Shown piece by piece: positions 36,894-46,324 of a stretch of DNA of 64,000 nt. A model generated the notes under the pieces. That model saw nothing but the letters and a program-made list of their open reading frames with translations. It did no database searches and had not been told where the DNA came from. Every line of letters begins with the position of its first letter. Within the stretch, counting starts at the first letter, position 1. Position numbers and translations under genes: made by a program. Source of the stretch: Aureliella helgolandensis (lineage in GTDB: Bacteria > Planctomycetota > Planctomycetia > Pirellulales > Pirellulaceae); assembly GCF_007752135.1 (NCBI RefSeq), contig NZ_CP036298.1, forward strand, positions 1-64,000, in the 5' to 3' direction.

Positions 36894-38036
36894 CTAGGGC
36901 TGCAAGCGACGCGCAATCGCTTCTACCGGTAGCGGCGTGATGGTGGGATTACCCACGATGTCGGTCCGCAAAATATCGTCCGGACGCATCTCTTCGGTCG
37001 CTGGCTGGTATTGCACGATGTAGGCGCCCACTTGCAGGTAGTTTTCCTGGTAGACCGGTGGCCAGAACTCTTCACTGCGATTGCTGAGTGTGCGGGCCAG
37101 TAGTCGCGTGGCACGACCGCTGAATCCACTCAATACCATTTCTAAGCGCCCCAAGGACTCGCGGTAGATGTAGAACACCAACGCCGTATCTTGGCCGCCA
37201 GCGTAAGCCCAGCTACCATCGGCCTTCTCGTAATAGATGCCTGGTTCATCCGCCGCTTCAGTCTCACTCAGACGCATGCCAGCCGATGCGCTAGGAATGT
37301 GAGGATCATGATCGCGGTAGCGCAAGAAGAACGGACAACCTCGATCCGAAGCGGTCTTGACCGAGTCTTGAGACTTGAAGGGCTCTAATTGGAATGTATC
37401 GGCAATCACCATTTCGACCACGGGGTTGCTCTTGACGCTCCCCAGGCAGATCAAGGCCTTGTCTCCTGCGGAGGCAACAAAGTCGTTGTGTACCTTGCTA
37501 GAGCGGGCGATGGCCTCTTCGGCTTCGACATTCCCTGGGCTCCATACCAGCGTTTGCTTCAGCAATTCGGGGTGGGTGGGGATCTCTCGCGATTCCACAC
37601 CTGTCTCCTCAGGTGAACGAGTTAGTTTATCGGTTCCCCCCAGAGTCGTCACGCCGTTGAGGACTTCACCCAACAGGACGGCATCGGATGCGACCACCCA
37701 AGCGGTCTCAGGTGCATCTTGGGAGTCTGGGCGGCGAACCCCCAGGCAGATTTCAAGCTTGCGACGCCGTGCGACGACTTCCCAAAAATGCTCTGGCTTG
37801 ACTGCGAATAATGCGCCTGGCAACTGATCACCGGAGGCGTAGCCATGCTCCACTAGGTAATCGCACAGCCGCGATAGTGCTTCGAGCGGAATGTACTTGG
37901 CCTCATTTTTGAGCAAGGAAGCGACTTGGTGGCGATCAAGACCGGTGTACTCCACGATCGCTTTGATCGTTCCAGGCCGTTTGCGTCGATCTGGTGTGTG
38001 CCCAAGCAATTCTGCTAGTCGAAATTCGTAGCGCAT
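36894..38036 (-). CDS. HTH-type regulator with unknown sensory region
   Basis: About 380 residues. The first 70 residues form a Cro/C1-like helix-turn-helix (GTIKAIVEYTGLDRHQVASL then LSRLCDYLVEHGY), typical of phage-repressor-like DNA-binding domains. The rest is unlike standard effector domains: it has FWEVVARRRKLEICLGVRRPDS followed by beta-rich segments (TAWVVASDAVLLGEVL, ALICLGSVKSNPVVEMV), and a region CPFFLRYRDHDPHIPSAS. ATG 38036 is chosen; a TTG six codons upstream is also open. It is convergent with the pseudokinase and could act on the neighbouring signalling genes, but no operator was identified. Confidence 0.68.
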   Translation of the reverse strand: MRYEFRLAELLGHTPDRRKRPGTIKAIVEYTGLDRHQVASLLKNEAKYIPLEALSRLCDYLVEHGYASGDQLPGALFAVKPEHFWEVVARRRKLEICLGVRRPDSQDAPETAWVVASDAVLLGEVLNGVTTLGGTDKLTRSPEETGVESREIPTHPELLKQTLVWSPGNVEAEEAIARSSKVHNDFVASAGDKALICLGSVKSNPVVEMVIADTFQLEPFKSQDSVKTASDRGCPFFLRYRDHDPHIPSASAGMRLSETEAADEPGIYYEKADGSWAYAGGQDTALVFYIYRESLGRLEMVLSGFSGRATRLLARTLSNRSEEFWPPVYQENYLQVGAYIVQYQPATEEMRPDDILRTDIVGNPTITPLPVEAIARRLQP

Positions 38037-38231
38037 GGAAAGAGAAACTCGCAAATGAGAAAAGAGTGGAGGTTACTTCTACAATGAGCGTAGATTTGGA
38101 GTGCCTAATGTAAGATTAGGCACCCTAGCAGCGATTTTCCACCCCTGGTGCACGGAATTCTGGTCAAAATCGTCCGAAAGTTGAAGAATTTGCCCTTAGA
38201 GTCGATTTTTTGGTCTGGGAAACCCGCAACT

Positions 38232-39260
38232 CTACGATCCGAGGGTCTGCGCTAAGATCGATTTGGCTTCCGCTGCCTGCGTCGTCCCCTCCACAACCGT
38301 GCGGCCACCCTTGAAGATGGTTAGCGTATGATTGCGGAGGGTGAGTCGCACAAAGAAGGCATTCTGCGTTACCGGGCCGACCAATTGCAAGCGTTCCGCG
38401 ATGGTTGCCAAAGGACTGCGGTTGAGAGTGGGGCTCTCGATCTGCACAGCATTCTTGCCGCACAGCACGGTAGTTTCGGTGCGAATCTGGCCACTAAGAA
38501 ATGGAAACTCTCGCGTTTGGCAGGTCGGACAATGGGCATTGGGTTCCAAGCGTACGATGCGTGCGCTGGTATCCCAAGCGTCCAGCACGATCAACCCACG
38601 GCTGACGGCAGAGGCGTTGCCGCTCAAGACCTTCAGCGCCTCGGTGGCTTGCCAGCAGGCGATCAGGCCGACTGCGGTTCCTAGCACGCCAGCCGAATCG
38701 CAGGTTTCGAGTGCCTCGCGAGAGGGGAGCTCGGGCAGCAAGCAGCGGAAGCAAGCGGTGGCCCCCGGTACGATACTCAACACCTGTCCGCTGGCTCCCA
38801 AGCAACCGCCATGGATCCACGGGACTCCCCGTTGAATGCAAAAGTCGTTCAGCAGGAAACGGGTTTCGAAATTGTCGGTGCCGTCGAGCACGATGTCGCA
38901 GTCGGCGGCTAGGTTGGCAATGTTGGCACAGGTCACATCCTCGACGATCGGCTCGAGGGTGATGTGGCTGTTGTAGCGAGCCAGTTCGCGAGCGGCGGCC
39001 ACAGCCTTGGGCTGTCTGTTGGCCGCATCCTCCTCCGTGAACAGACCTTGCCGCTGGAGATTGCTCACTTCGACCCAATCGCGATCGACGATTCGCAGGT
39101 GTCCCACTCCAGCCCGCGCCAGTCGTTCGGCGATCGTTGAGCCCAAGGCGCCGCAACCACAGATCAAGGCGCGACTTTTTCCGATTGCCAATTGCCCCGC
39201 CTCCCCCACCGGGGCGAAACGGATTTGACGCGAGTATCTCGACTCATCGGAGGATGGCAT
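38232..39260 (-). CDS. ThiF/MoeB/HesA-family E1-like adenylyltransferase
   Basis: 342 residues. The nucleotide-binding motif ICGCGALGSTIAERLARAG and the substrate-loop Arg/Asp residues (VDRDWVEVSNLQRQ) are those of E1-like enzymes that adenylate the C-terminal glycine of a small sulfur carrier (ThiS or MoaD). The zinc-binding pairs CFRC and CPTC are both present. A C-terminal extension of about 60 residues (FFVRLTLRNHTLTIFKGGRT) has a short beta pattern, unlike a rhodanese domain. No thiS, moaD or thiamine gene is next to it, so the pathway cannot be decided here. Confidence 0.87.
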   Translation of the reverse strand: MPSSDESRYSRQIRFAPVGEAGQLAIGKSRALICGCGALGSTIAERLARAGVGHLRIVDRDWVEVSNLQRQGLFTEEDAANRQPKAVAAARELARYNSHITLEPIVEDVTCANIANLAADCDIVLDGTDNFETRFLLNDFCIQRGVPWIHGGCLGASGQVLSIVPGATACFRCLLPELPSREALETCDSAGVLGTAVGLIACWQATEALKVLSGNASAVSRGLIVLDAWDTSARIVRLEPNAHCPTCQTREFPFLSGQIRTETTVLCGKNAVQIESPTLNRSPLATIAERLQLVGPVTQNAFFVRLTLRNHTLTIFKGGRTVVEGTTQAAEAKSILAQTLGS

Positions 39261-39608
39261 GCAAATGGCTTAATCGGTTGGATGCGGCACAACGGAATGG
39301 GAAGAGAACCACGCGCAATTGGGCGGGGACATCTTCTGCTGCTGCGAGAAATTGCCGGGAGCAACGGTTCCCCACACAAGCTACATCGCAAGATACAAGG
39401 CCCAGCCCGTTCTGCCAAGACTTTGGAAGCGTCTACAGCCGGGCGGACTGGCGAATGTCCGAGTGCGCACTGGGCGGTGGCTGACGCGTTGGTGAGCCTG
39501 AAAGAATTGGGGAAGCGATTTTGGCTGGGTCTATAAATGGCCTAAGGGAGGAAAAGCTCTGGCACTTTTCCTCCCTCAGTCCCCCCTGGTATTTGCTGCA
39601 CCTGCGAG
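39261..39608. other. 348-base gap between ThiF-like and HtrA genes
   Basis: Holds the hairpin at 39546-39575 near its right side and probably the promoter of the ThiF-like gene. No gene seen. Confidence 0.4.
39546..39575 (-). terminator. Perfect hairpin downstream of htrA-like gene
   Basis: Arms GGGAGGAAAAG (39546-39556) and CTTTTCCTCCC (39565-39575) pair over 11 bases with an 8-base loop. It lies 33 bases after the stop codon of the minus-strand protease gene. A long T-run does not follow, so termination may be weak or this may be an mRNA-end stabiliser. Confidence 0.6.
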
Positions 39609-40958
39609 TTATCGGACTCGCGACCCCTTGAGCTCTAGGTTTCCCCAGAAAACATTTTCCGCTCGCATAATATGGAACTTGGGCGATTCGGCCGAGCGAA
39701 ACTCGGGAGACTTTAAGATCCAAGCCAAATCGTCCCACACCGGAGTCTGCCAATCCAACAGACCCACCAGGATATCACCAGGTTGAATCTGAGCATTGAA
39801 GGCAGGACTGCCGTGCTTGACCGACGTTACTCGCATGCCACCTTTGTACGTCGCATCGATGCGTCGTACTTGCTGGGCATTGGCCGTTTCAAGTCGCACA
39901 CCAATTTGCTCGTACACCGTGTCTTGGACCGTATTGGTCGAAGTCAGCTGAGCCCGAACTGCCCCTCGTGCATCGAGTTTCAAATCGGTCTTCAGTTTGG
40001 AACCGTCGCGTTCGGCTTCGACCTGGACGGTCGAGCCTGCATTCTGACCCAAAAGTGCTAATTCAAAGTCGAGGCGATTGTTGACCGGCCGATTGTTGAC
40101 TGCCGTGATCACATCACCGGTCAGTAGCTCTTGGGTGGAGCCACTTGCGACGGTGACTTGGCCACGCCCCGATTCGTATCCGGTTTTCACCGCAATTGGA
40201 CTTTCAAAAGTCCCGCGGCGATACTGGGCGATCATCTCCGCCGCCACATCGATCGCACGATCGACTGGGATGGCAAATCCAATCCCTTGGGCACCAATTC
40301 GGACTGCTGCATTGATCCCGATCATGTCGCCATGAGCGTTGAGCAACGGTCCGCCAGAATTGCCTGGATTAATGCCGGCATCGGTCTGAATCAGGTTGGG
40401 ATAGTCATCCACGCCATTGACTGGGACGTCACGTTTGATGGCGCTGATAATCCCTTCGGTTACGGTATGGTGGTAGCCGTAGGGATTGCCAATCGCAATC
40501 ACAGGTTCGCCTAGCATCAGGTCCGACGACGTTCCGCAGCGGACTACCGGAAACGGCTTGCTCGAGTCAATTTTGACTAAAGCCAAGTCGGTGTCGGGAT
40601 CCCGAGCAATGAGTCGACCGATAAATTGGCGACCATTATGCAAGGTCACCTCGATCCGGCCCACATCTTGAACGACGTGTTGGTTGGTAAGAATGTAGCC
40701 CCGTTCGTCAATAATGACGCCGGCGCCCATTCCGTTGACTTGCTGCGAATCACCAGCGCGAGCTGGGTTCGCAGGCTTTTTGCCCTCGATATTCACGACG
40801 GCCGGCTCTGCTGCTTGGACCGCACGTACCGTGGTGGTAAGTCGGAGCGAGTCAACATCGTCAGCCCATGACCATTGAGGCGATATCGTGAGGCTTAGAC
40901 CTAGGCCGATGGAGGCCAGTGGTCGGAGCCAGGAGCAGATCGTTTGATTCTGCGTCAT
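39609..40958 (-). CDS. HtrA/DegP-like periplasmic serine protease with PDZ domains
   Basis: About 449 residues. A Sec signal peptide (ASIGLGLSLTISPQWSWA) precedes a trypsin-fold protease with the triad His94 (TNQHVV), Asp124 (DTDLALVKI) and Ser201 (GNSGGP). Two regions after it look like PDZ domains: one around LTGDVITAVNNRPVNN and one around FNAQIQPGDILVGLLD. It would degrade or refold misfolded envelope proteins. ATG 40958 is chosen because GGAAGG lies 5-12 bases before it; TTG/ATG upstream to 41003 would add 15 residues before the signal peptide. It is probably a single-gene unit with its own terminator. Confidence 0.9.
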   Translation of the reverse strand: MTQNQTICSWLRPLASIGLGLSLTISPQWSWADDVDSLRLTTTVRAVQAAEPAVVNIEGKKPANPARAGDSQQVNGMGAGVIIDERGYILTNQHVVQDVGRIEVTLHNGRQFIGRLIARDPDTDLALVKIDSSKPFPVVRCGTSSDLMLGEPVIAIGNPYGYHHTVTEGIISAIKRDVPVNGVDDYPNLIQTDAGINPGNSGGPLLNAHGDMIGINAAVRIGAQGIGFAIPVDRAIDVAAEMIAQYRRGTFESPIAVKTGYESGRGQVTVASGSTQELLTGDVITAVNNRPVNNRLDFELALLGQNAGSTVQVEAERDGSKLKTDLKLDARGAVRAQLTSTNTVQDTVYEQIGVRLETANAQQVRRIDATYKGGMRVTSVKHGSPAFNAQIQPGDILVGLLDWQTPVWDDLAWILKSPEFRSAESPKFHIMRAENVFWGNLELKGSRVR

Positions 40959-41550
40959 AGACACCCTTCCGAGCGGGAATCCGGTTGGGGACGAAACGAG
41001 CAAGATTGGGTCCGCTCCATAACGCCACTATGGCCAGCGCGCCCCCGTTAGGCCGCTTGGCATGCAGAGAGAATCGGTCGAATCGCTTGTGCGGCTTAAA
41101 GCGACAATTTTGAACCGGAATCGCTCGCCCAAATTATCAACCTGTTGATCTGGGCTGAGTTTGTCGCGTGCGGCGCTCTTGCGGATTTTGCGGCCACTCT
41201 TGGCGGAGAGCCGCCAGAATCGAGGGTAGGGCCGTATTCCTCACGAGCCGGATCGTTTCTCAGTCCTTCTCCAGGTTTCGAAAGCACGTGGCTAGCACTT
41301 TGCCAGCAGGCTTCTCAGCATCGTGCCCTGCCCTCACCCGTTGGCCGATCAGCTACCTCGGTATGCTTGGAGATGCATCCCGCAGCGGGAGGTTGGTCTG
41401 GATGGCCTTGTGAGGATCCAGGCGCTCACGCTTATCCCACAGGCAAATGCTAGCACTAGGCACCTTGCCGGTCCGATGAAGAGGAGGACTAGCCAGGTTC
41501 GTGCCGGGCCTGCGGGGACGCTTCCGAATAATCAGAACGGGCAGCCGAAC
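40959..41550. other. 592-base gap between htrA-like and response regulator genes
   Basis: Upstream of the minus-strand protease gene and downstream of the response regulator gene. No supported gene, repeat or hairpin. G+C is similar to the flanks. Confidence 0.4.
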
Positions 41551-42003
41551 TTAGGTCGGGCGTGCGCGATCGTCGAAGTCTCGAATGTAGCTCCGCAACC
41601 GCTCCAACTCGTCGGTGGTGTCCTTCAAGCGAAGCATATTTTCGACGCGCTTCTGAAACTCAATCTTGTTGATAGGCTTCGTTAGAAAGTCATCCGTCCC
41701 GGCCTTCACCGCGCGTTCAATATCACCCAGCTCGTTCAGAGCGGTGACCATCAGGATCATGACTTTGCTGGTCTTGGAGGACTGCTTGAGCTGCTGGCAG
41801 ACCTCAAACCCGCTCAACTTGGGCATCATTACGTCCAGCAGGAGTAGGTCCGGCTGGAATGAAGCCACTTTGGCCAACGTATCCTCTCCATCGACGGCCA
41901 ATTCAATTTCGCAATCGAAAACCGCTAGGTAGGCCTCCAGCAATTCGCGATTGGCAGCATTGTCGTCGGCGATCAAGATGCGATTGGTTTCGGATTCAGG
42001 CAC
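41551..42003 (-). CDS. Single-domain response regulator (REC only)
   Basis: 150 residues. A CheY-like receiver with acidic pocket IADDN, phosphoacceptor Asp57 in LLLLDVMMPKLSGF, Thr87 in MVTALN and Lys109 in FLTKPIN. The last 30 residues form a charged helix (DTTDELERLRSYIRDFDDRA) with no output domain. Such short regulators act by protein contact, for example in phosphorelays or motility control. Start is GTG 42003. It lies 54 bases after glyA on the same strand; no histidine kinase is adjacent. Confidence 0.92.
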   Translation of the reverse strand: MPESETNRILIADDNAANRELLEAYLAVFDCEIELAVDGEDTLAKVASFQPDLLLLDVMMPKLSGFEVCQQLKQSSKTSKVMILMVTALNELGDIERAVKAGTDDFLTKPINKIEFQKRVENMLRLKDTTDELERLRSYIRDFDDRARPT

Positions 42004-42057
42004 GCGTTCTATCTCCTCAGACGCAGTGATTGCGGAAGCTCAGCCAAGTGTCAAAAA

Positions 42058-43308
42058 TCATACGTTGGCGGATGCCGATGGAACTGGAAAACTTTGGCAT
42101 AGCGTCCGGATTTCCTCTCGAATCGAGAGGTGCTGTTTCTCGTCGTCCGCGTGGCGTAGGGTTTGGCTGATCCACCGAGCGACGGACTTCATTTCGGTCG
42201 GTCCCATGCCGCGAGTCGTCAACGCGGGTGTACCGATGCGAATGCCACTCGGATCCATCGGCTTGCGGGAATCGAACGGAATCATATTCATATTCACGGT
42301 GATGCCACAGTTGTCGAGTGCTTTTTCAGCCTGCTTTCCTCCCAGCCCGATACTGGTGACGTCAACGAGCATCAGGTGATTGTCGGTACCCCCACTGATC
42401 AATCGCAGACCGTCGCGCATCAGTTCTTCGGCTAGGGTTTTGGCATTGTCGATCACCGCTTGGCCATAGGCTCGGAAATCCGATTGCAAGGCCTCGCCAA
42501 AGCAAATGGCTTTGCCAGCTACCGCATGCATGAGGGGGCCCCCCTGCAGACCCGGAAAAACGGCACTATTAATCGATTTGATATTCTCTTGCTTGCACAA
42601 TACGAGACCCGCCCGTGGTCCACGGAGCGTCTTGTGCGTGGTGGTGGTCACGTAATCGGAGACAGGCACCGGATTGTCATGCACTCCAGCGGCGACCAAG
42701 CCAGCATAATGGGCCATGTCGGCCATTAGTTTTGCACCACAGTCCTTGGCAATTTCAGCGAAGCGAGCGTGTGGAATCTCCCGCGGATAGGCGCTTGCCC
42801 CCGCGACGATCAATTTTGGTTTGTGCTCTCGGGCCAGGCGTGCCAGTTGATCGAAATCGATGCGGTGAGTCTGCGGATCGACTCCATAGGGAATGAATTT
42901 GTACAATTTTCCCGAGATATTGAGATGCATGCCGTGAGTCAAATGCCCGCCTTGGGCTAAATCAAGGCCCAAAACGGTGTCCCCAGGCTGCAGGCACGCG
43001 AGGTAGACCGCCATGTTGGCCTGCGATCCGCTGTGGGGTTGCACGTTGGCCGCTTCCGCCCCAAACAATTGGCATGCACGTTGGATCGCCAACCGCTCGA
43101 TGACGTCGACATGTTCGCATCCACCGTAGTAGCGACGCCCAGGATAACCCTCCGCGTATTTGTTCGTCAGAATGCTGCCAGTGGCTTGCATGATGGCTGG
43201 AGAAGTGTAGTTCTCACTCGCAATCATTTCCAAGCCGTCTTGTTGACGTTGGTATTCTGCATCGATGGCTGCCCATACGTCAGGATCCTGGGTGGCGATC
43301 ATGTTCAT
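42058..43308 (-). CDS. glyA: Serine hydroxymethyltransferase
   Basis: 416 residues, normal length. PLP-dependent enzyme that interconverts serine and glycine and supplies one-carbon units. Recognised from the N-terminal [20 protein letters not shown], the GGCEHVD segment, and the PLP-lysine motif [15 protein letters not shown], followed by the family end region ([15 protein letters not shown]). Start ATG 43308. It precedes the response regulator gene on the same strand; the two may be cotranscribed. Confidence 0.97.
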   Translation of the reverse strand: MNMIATQDPDVWAAIDAEYQRQQDGLEMIASENYTSPAIMQATGSILTNKYAEGYPGRRYYGGCEHVDVIERLAIQRACQLFGAEAANVQPHSGSQANMAVYLACLQPGDTVLGLDLAQGGHLTHGMHLNISGKLYKFIPYGVDPQTHRIDFDQLARLAREHKPKLIVAGASAYPREIPHARFAEIAKDCGAKLMADMAHYAGLVAAGVHDNPVPVSDYVTTTTHKTLRGPRAGLVLCKQENIKSINSAVFPGLQGGPLMHAVAGKAICFGEALQSDFRAYGQAVIDNAKTLAEELMRDGLRLISGGTDNHLMLVDVTSIGLGGKQAEKALDNCGITVNMNMIPFDSRKPMDPSGIRIGTPALTTRGMGPTEMKSVARWISQTLRHADDEKQHLSIREEIRTLCQSFPVPSASANV

Positions 43309-43806
43309 AGATTTTTTAGCTTGTAGTTGTTTATGGGGGGAGGGATGCGCGCTGGGTTAAACTTAGATTGTCGATCGCGCACCACGAATCGTCAACGACA
43401 TATGGCAACCATAGCACATCAAACTCCCCTCTATTTCAAGACCCAGCATTGCAGAGGTTGGGCAGTGGGAGGACTTCGCATCGCTGCGGAGTGTCTGGGC
43501 AGGCCTCTGGAGATGAGTCACCGAGCTGGGGGATGGGGCCGTCCGAGCGTGCTGTCTGGTGGGCAGGCCGCCCGGGGAGTCCCCTCAGCATGGCAGCGCG
43601 GGCTTGGGGCGGCTCGGCAGGCACGCTCCGCTCAGTCGGCCTGTCGCACCGTCGCCCCCCGTCGCAGCACTCCTCCCGCTGGAGTGCGATGGACTGCTCA
43701 ACCTTGGGTGGCGGAGCGGTGCAGCAGTTCGGCTAGCGCACCGGCCGCTTACCGCTGCCGAACAAGCGAGATCTAGCCGCGGACTCCATTTAGCCGCGAA
43801 TTCGAG
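43309..43806. other. 498-base gap upstream of glyA
   Basis: G+C-rich gap between glyA and the 3' end of mscS. Several open frames exist because of the base composition, but none has a plausible start or family. It ends in the 17-bp tandem repeat described separately. Confidence 0.4.
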
Positions 43807-43823
43807 TTAGCCGCGAACTCGTG
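43773..43823. repeat. 17-bp tandem repeat, three units, across the mscS stop
   Basis: Units 43773-43789, 43790-43806 and 43807-43823 share the core TAGCCGCG(A/G)A. The third unit contains the mscS stop codon (read on the minus strand as GGC TAA). Each copy carries the same short coding end, so unit loss or gain would leave the protein nearly unchanged. It may help reshuffle gene ends by slippage. Confidence 0.75.
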
Positions 43824-44862
43824 GCCGAACGCGGGAGCTGCGTCCCTCCGTGGTGTCCGCATGGGACTTGGGAGTGGGGACCGTACCGTTGGCACCGCTC
43901 TTCGGTGCGTGGGCAAGCGCAGGTTGGGAGTAGTGCAACTGCATTTGCGGGAATGGAATTTCAATACCGTGTTGATCCAACTTGTGTTTGATTTCGCAGG
44001 TCAACGCTTCCTTTACGGCGAAGAAATTCGGGGTCGCCGTCCACACGCGCACTGTCCAGTCCACGGAGCTTGCACCTAAGTTGGAGAGCAGAATTTGATA
44101 GCCTCTCCCCTCCCCTAATACAATTTTCTCGGCCAACGACTCCGCGGCGCTCGTGAGTACCGCGCGCGTTGCATCGAGGCTTGCCGCATAAGCCACGCCA
44201 ACCACCACGTCGACGCGGCGTTCCTTGTGGTAGGAGACGTTTTCGATGGTGGCCCCGGCAATGGAACTGTTCGGTACGATCAGCCGACGATTGTCAGGGG
44301 TATCAAACGTGGTCGTGAACAGGTCGATTTCATTGACTTTACCGGTGACTCCGCCAGCGGTAATGACATCACCAACCTTGAATGGTCGAAAGACGAGCAA
44401 CAGAATGCCCGACGCAAAATTGCTGAGCGTTCCCTGAAAGGCCAGGCCGATTGCGAACCCAGCTGCAGCCATGATGGCAGCAAAGCTGGTGATGCTAAAG
44501 CCCGCCGTTTGCAGGATGGCCAAGCCAGCGACCACCATGATGCTGTAAAAGGTAAATTTGCCAGCAAAACGTCCCAGCGTCTTGTCGACTTGCTTGCACA
44601 GTCCCTGCGCTATCCACCGCGAAACGAGTTTTGCGACGAAGTAGGTCACGACCAAGGCGAGTAGAGCCAGCCCAGCTGGCAAGACGACTTTCAACAGTAG
44701 GTGCGAGGTCGCTTCACTGTACTCGCCCCTCATGACACCATTGATCGCATGCAGCACGTCGTGGGACATGTCCGGTGCTGCAGAATCAGTGGGCGGAATC
44801 CCAGCGGCACTGGGGTCGACTGAAATGAGCGATTCCGATTCTACGGGAGTTGTTTCATCCAT
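43807..44862 (-). CDS. MscS-family small-conductance mechanosensitive channel
   Basis: 351 residues. Three predicted membrane helices in the first 150 residues; the third, lined with Gly and Ala (ASFAAIMAAAGFAIGLAFQG then TLSNFASGILLLVFRPFKVGD), is the pore helix and beta-domain entry typical of MscS. The following VGDVITAGGVTGKVNEIDLF and VPNSSIAGATIENV match the cytoplasmic vestibule. It would release solutes on osmotic downshock. The C-terminal 40 residues are low in complexity and end at the tandem repeat. ATG 44862 is chosen. Confidence 0.93.
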   Translation of the reverse strand: MDETTPVESESLISVDPSAAGIPPTDSAAPDMSHDVLHAINGVMRGEYSEATSHLLLKVVLPAGLALLALVVTYFVAKLVSRWIAQGLCKQVDKTLGRFAGKFTFYSIMVVAGLAILQTAGFSITSFAAIMAAAGFAIGLAFQGTLSNFASGILLLVFRPFKVGDVITAGGVTGKVNEIDLFTTTFDTPDNRRLIVPNSSIAGATIENVSYHKERRVDVVVGVAYAASLDATRAVLTSAAESLAEKIVLGEGRGYQILLSNLGASSVDWTVRVWTATPNFFAVKEALTCEIKHKLDQHGIEIPFPQMQLHYSQPALAHAPKSGANGTVPTPKSHADTTEGRSSRVRPRVRG

Positions 44863-45066
44863 GGTTGCGTCTCGGGGCTTACGAATATGATTAGATTAGG
44901 ATAGACAAAGTCTCGTAACCTGTTTTCAGACGAGCATTCATTGCCTGCTCTTTGAAAGAGTCGTCGAGAGTACACTTTTAGCCCTTCTGGCTGAACACCA
45001 ATTCTCAAGACAGCCCTTCCGGGGCGGCGGTGGGGTACCTAGGCGAATTGCGATGGGGACAATCGA

Positions 45067-46161
45067 ATGAGCACGCTATTCGAGCAAATTCAATCCTCGG
45101 TTCGGGATGCTCTCGAGGAGTTGCTAAGCAATGAGAATTACCGTACCTACGACGGCCACCACTGCGCTCAACTGCGCAACGAATTAGGGCAACTCAGCGG
45201 CGGCAGGGATGTGTTGTTGACCAGCAGTGGCTCGGCAGCTTTGGAGCTGGCACTGCGAGCGCGAGGCATTGGTGCTGGGGATCGAGTCCTGCTTTCGGCC
45301 TACGACTATCCCGGGAATTTTTGGGCGATAGAGCGCGTTGGCGCGCGGCCGGTGCTGTTAGATGTCGAACCGGCTGGCTGGCGCGTCGATTCCTCCGCCG
45401 TTGAACGAGCCGTTCAAGATGCAAGCTCCCCCGCCCCCAAAGCCCTAGTTGCTTCGCACCTGCATGGGCAGCTGCAAAGGATGGACGCATTGCGAGAGCG
45501 GTGTGATCAGAGTGGCATCTTTCTCATTGAAGATGCCTGCCAAGCTCCGGGCGCCGACGTAAATGGGCTGCCCGCTGGTGCGCAGGGGCATGCTAGCATC
45601 TATAGTTTCGGAGGCAGCAAGGTGCTCTCGGCTGGCAGGGGCGGCGCCTTGCTCACGTCCGATCCCGCGATGGGGCAACGCGTGAAGCTGGCGGCAGGAG
45701 CTGGAAGCGGCGCGTACGAACTGAGTGAGGTCCAAGCTGCGCTGGTGCTGGCACAGCTGCCTTGGCTTGAGCAGATCAATCAAGCCTGCCGCGTATTTTT
45801 TGGTGACCTGCTAAAATCTTTAGCTAGCACTCACCTTATCGCACCTTGGGAGGCGATGGTGGGCCGCACAGCTTTTTACCAAGCTGGATTTTTAATAGCC
45901 AGCTGCCCAATCGGTGTGATTGAAAATCAATCATTGGGGCAGAAAATCGCCCAACTCCAAGCGAGGGGCATACCGGCGGGAAACGGGTTTGCTGGCTTTC
46001 ATCGCCGCTCACTGCGGCGTTGCGAGCGGATTGGCGCGCTCACCTGTGCGGCAGACATTGCGTCGCGCACCTGGACGCTGCACCACGGAGTCGCGTTGCA
46101 CGGGAAGTGGGCCGCCCAAGAGGTCGCCGCCCATATCGATCAGGTTATGTCGGAAGCCTAG
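45067..46161 (+). CDS. DegT/DnrJ/EryC1/StrS-family PLP aminotransferase
   Basis: 364 residues. Opens without signal peptide; LLTSSGSAALELALRA is the cofactor-binding turn, HLHGQLQRMDALRE and FLIEDACQAPGA carry the PLP-contacting Asp, and SFGGSKVLSAGRGGAL has the Schiff-base lysine. Members usually transaminate keto sugars for cell-surface glycans. The C-terminal part (VIENQSLGQKIAQLQARGIP) is shorter and less conserved than usual. No sugar-pathway gene is adjacent, so the substrate is open. Start ATG 45067. Confidence 0.87.
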   Translation: MSTLFEQIQSSVRDALEELLSNENYRTYDGHHCAQLRNELGQLSGGRDVLLTSSGSAALELALRARGIGAGDRVLLSAYDYPGNFWAIERVGARPVLLDVEPAGWRVDSSAVERAVQDASSPAPKALVASHLHGQLQRMDALRERCDQSGIFLIEDACQAPGADVNGLPAGAQGHASIYSFGGSKVLSAGRGGALLTSDPAMGQRVKLAAGAGSGAYELSEVQAALVLAQLPWLEQINQACRVFFGDLLKSLASTHLIAPWEAMVGRTAFYQAGFLIASCPIGVIENQSLGQKIAQLQARGIPAGNGFAGFHRRSLRRCERIGALTCAADIASRTWTLHHGVALHGKWAAQEVAAHIDQVMSEA

Positions 46162-46324
46162 CGGTAACTTAAAAAAAGGAGGCAGCTCCAGCCTGTCGCT
46201 TGATTCACACCGACCGGGACAGACGCGTTGGACACGCGGTGCCGAGTCTTGCGAACGACATCGAGTCTTGAAGACTACGCAGTCGTGTGAACCGCTGAGC
46301 ATTGCAGGAGCTGCTGAGATCAGC

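Noticed and set aside
36587-36916. Frame through the first 114-bp element giving a shared peptide with 48856-49272
   Set aside because: The similarity is explained by the repeated DNA itself; both frames lack a plausible start and stay within repeats.
43309-43806. Several G+C-rich open frames upstream of glyA
   Set aside because: Long frames are expected by base composition here; no start signal or family.
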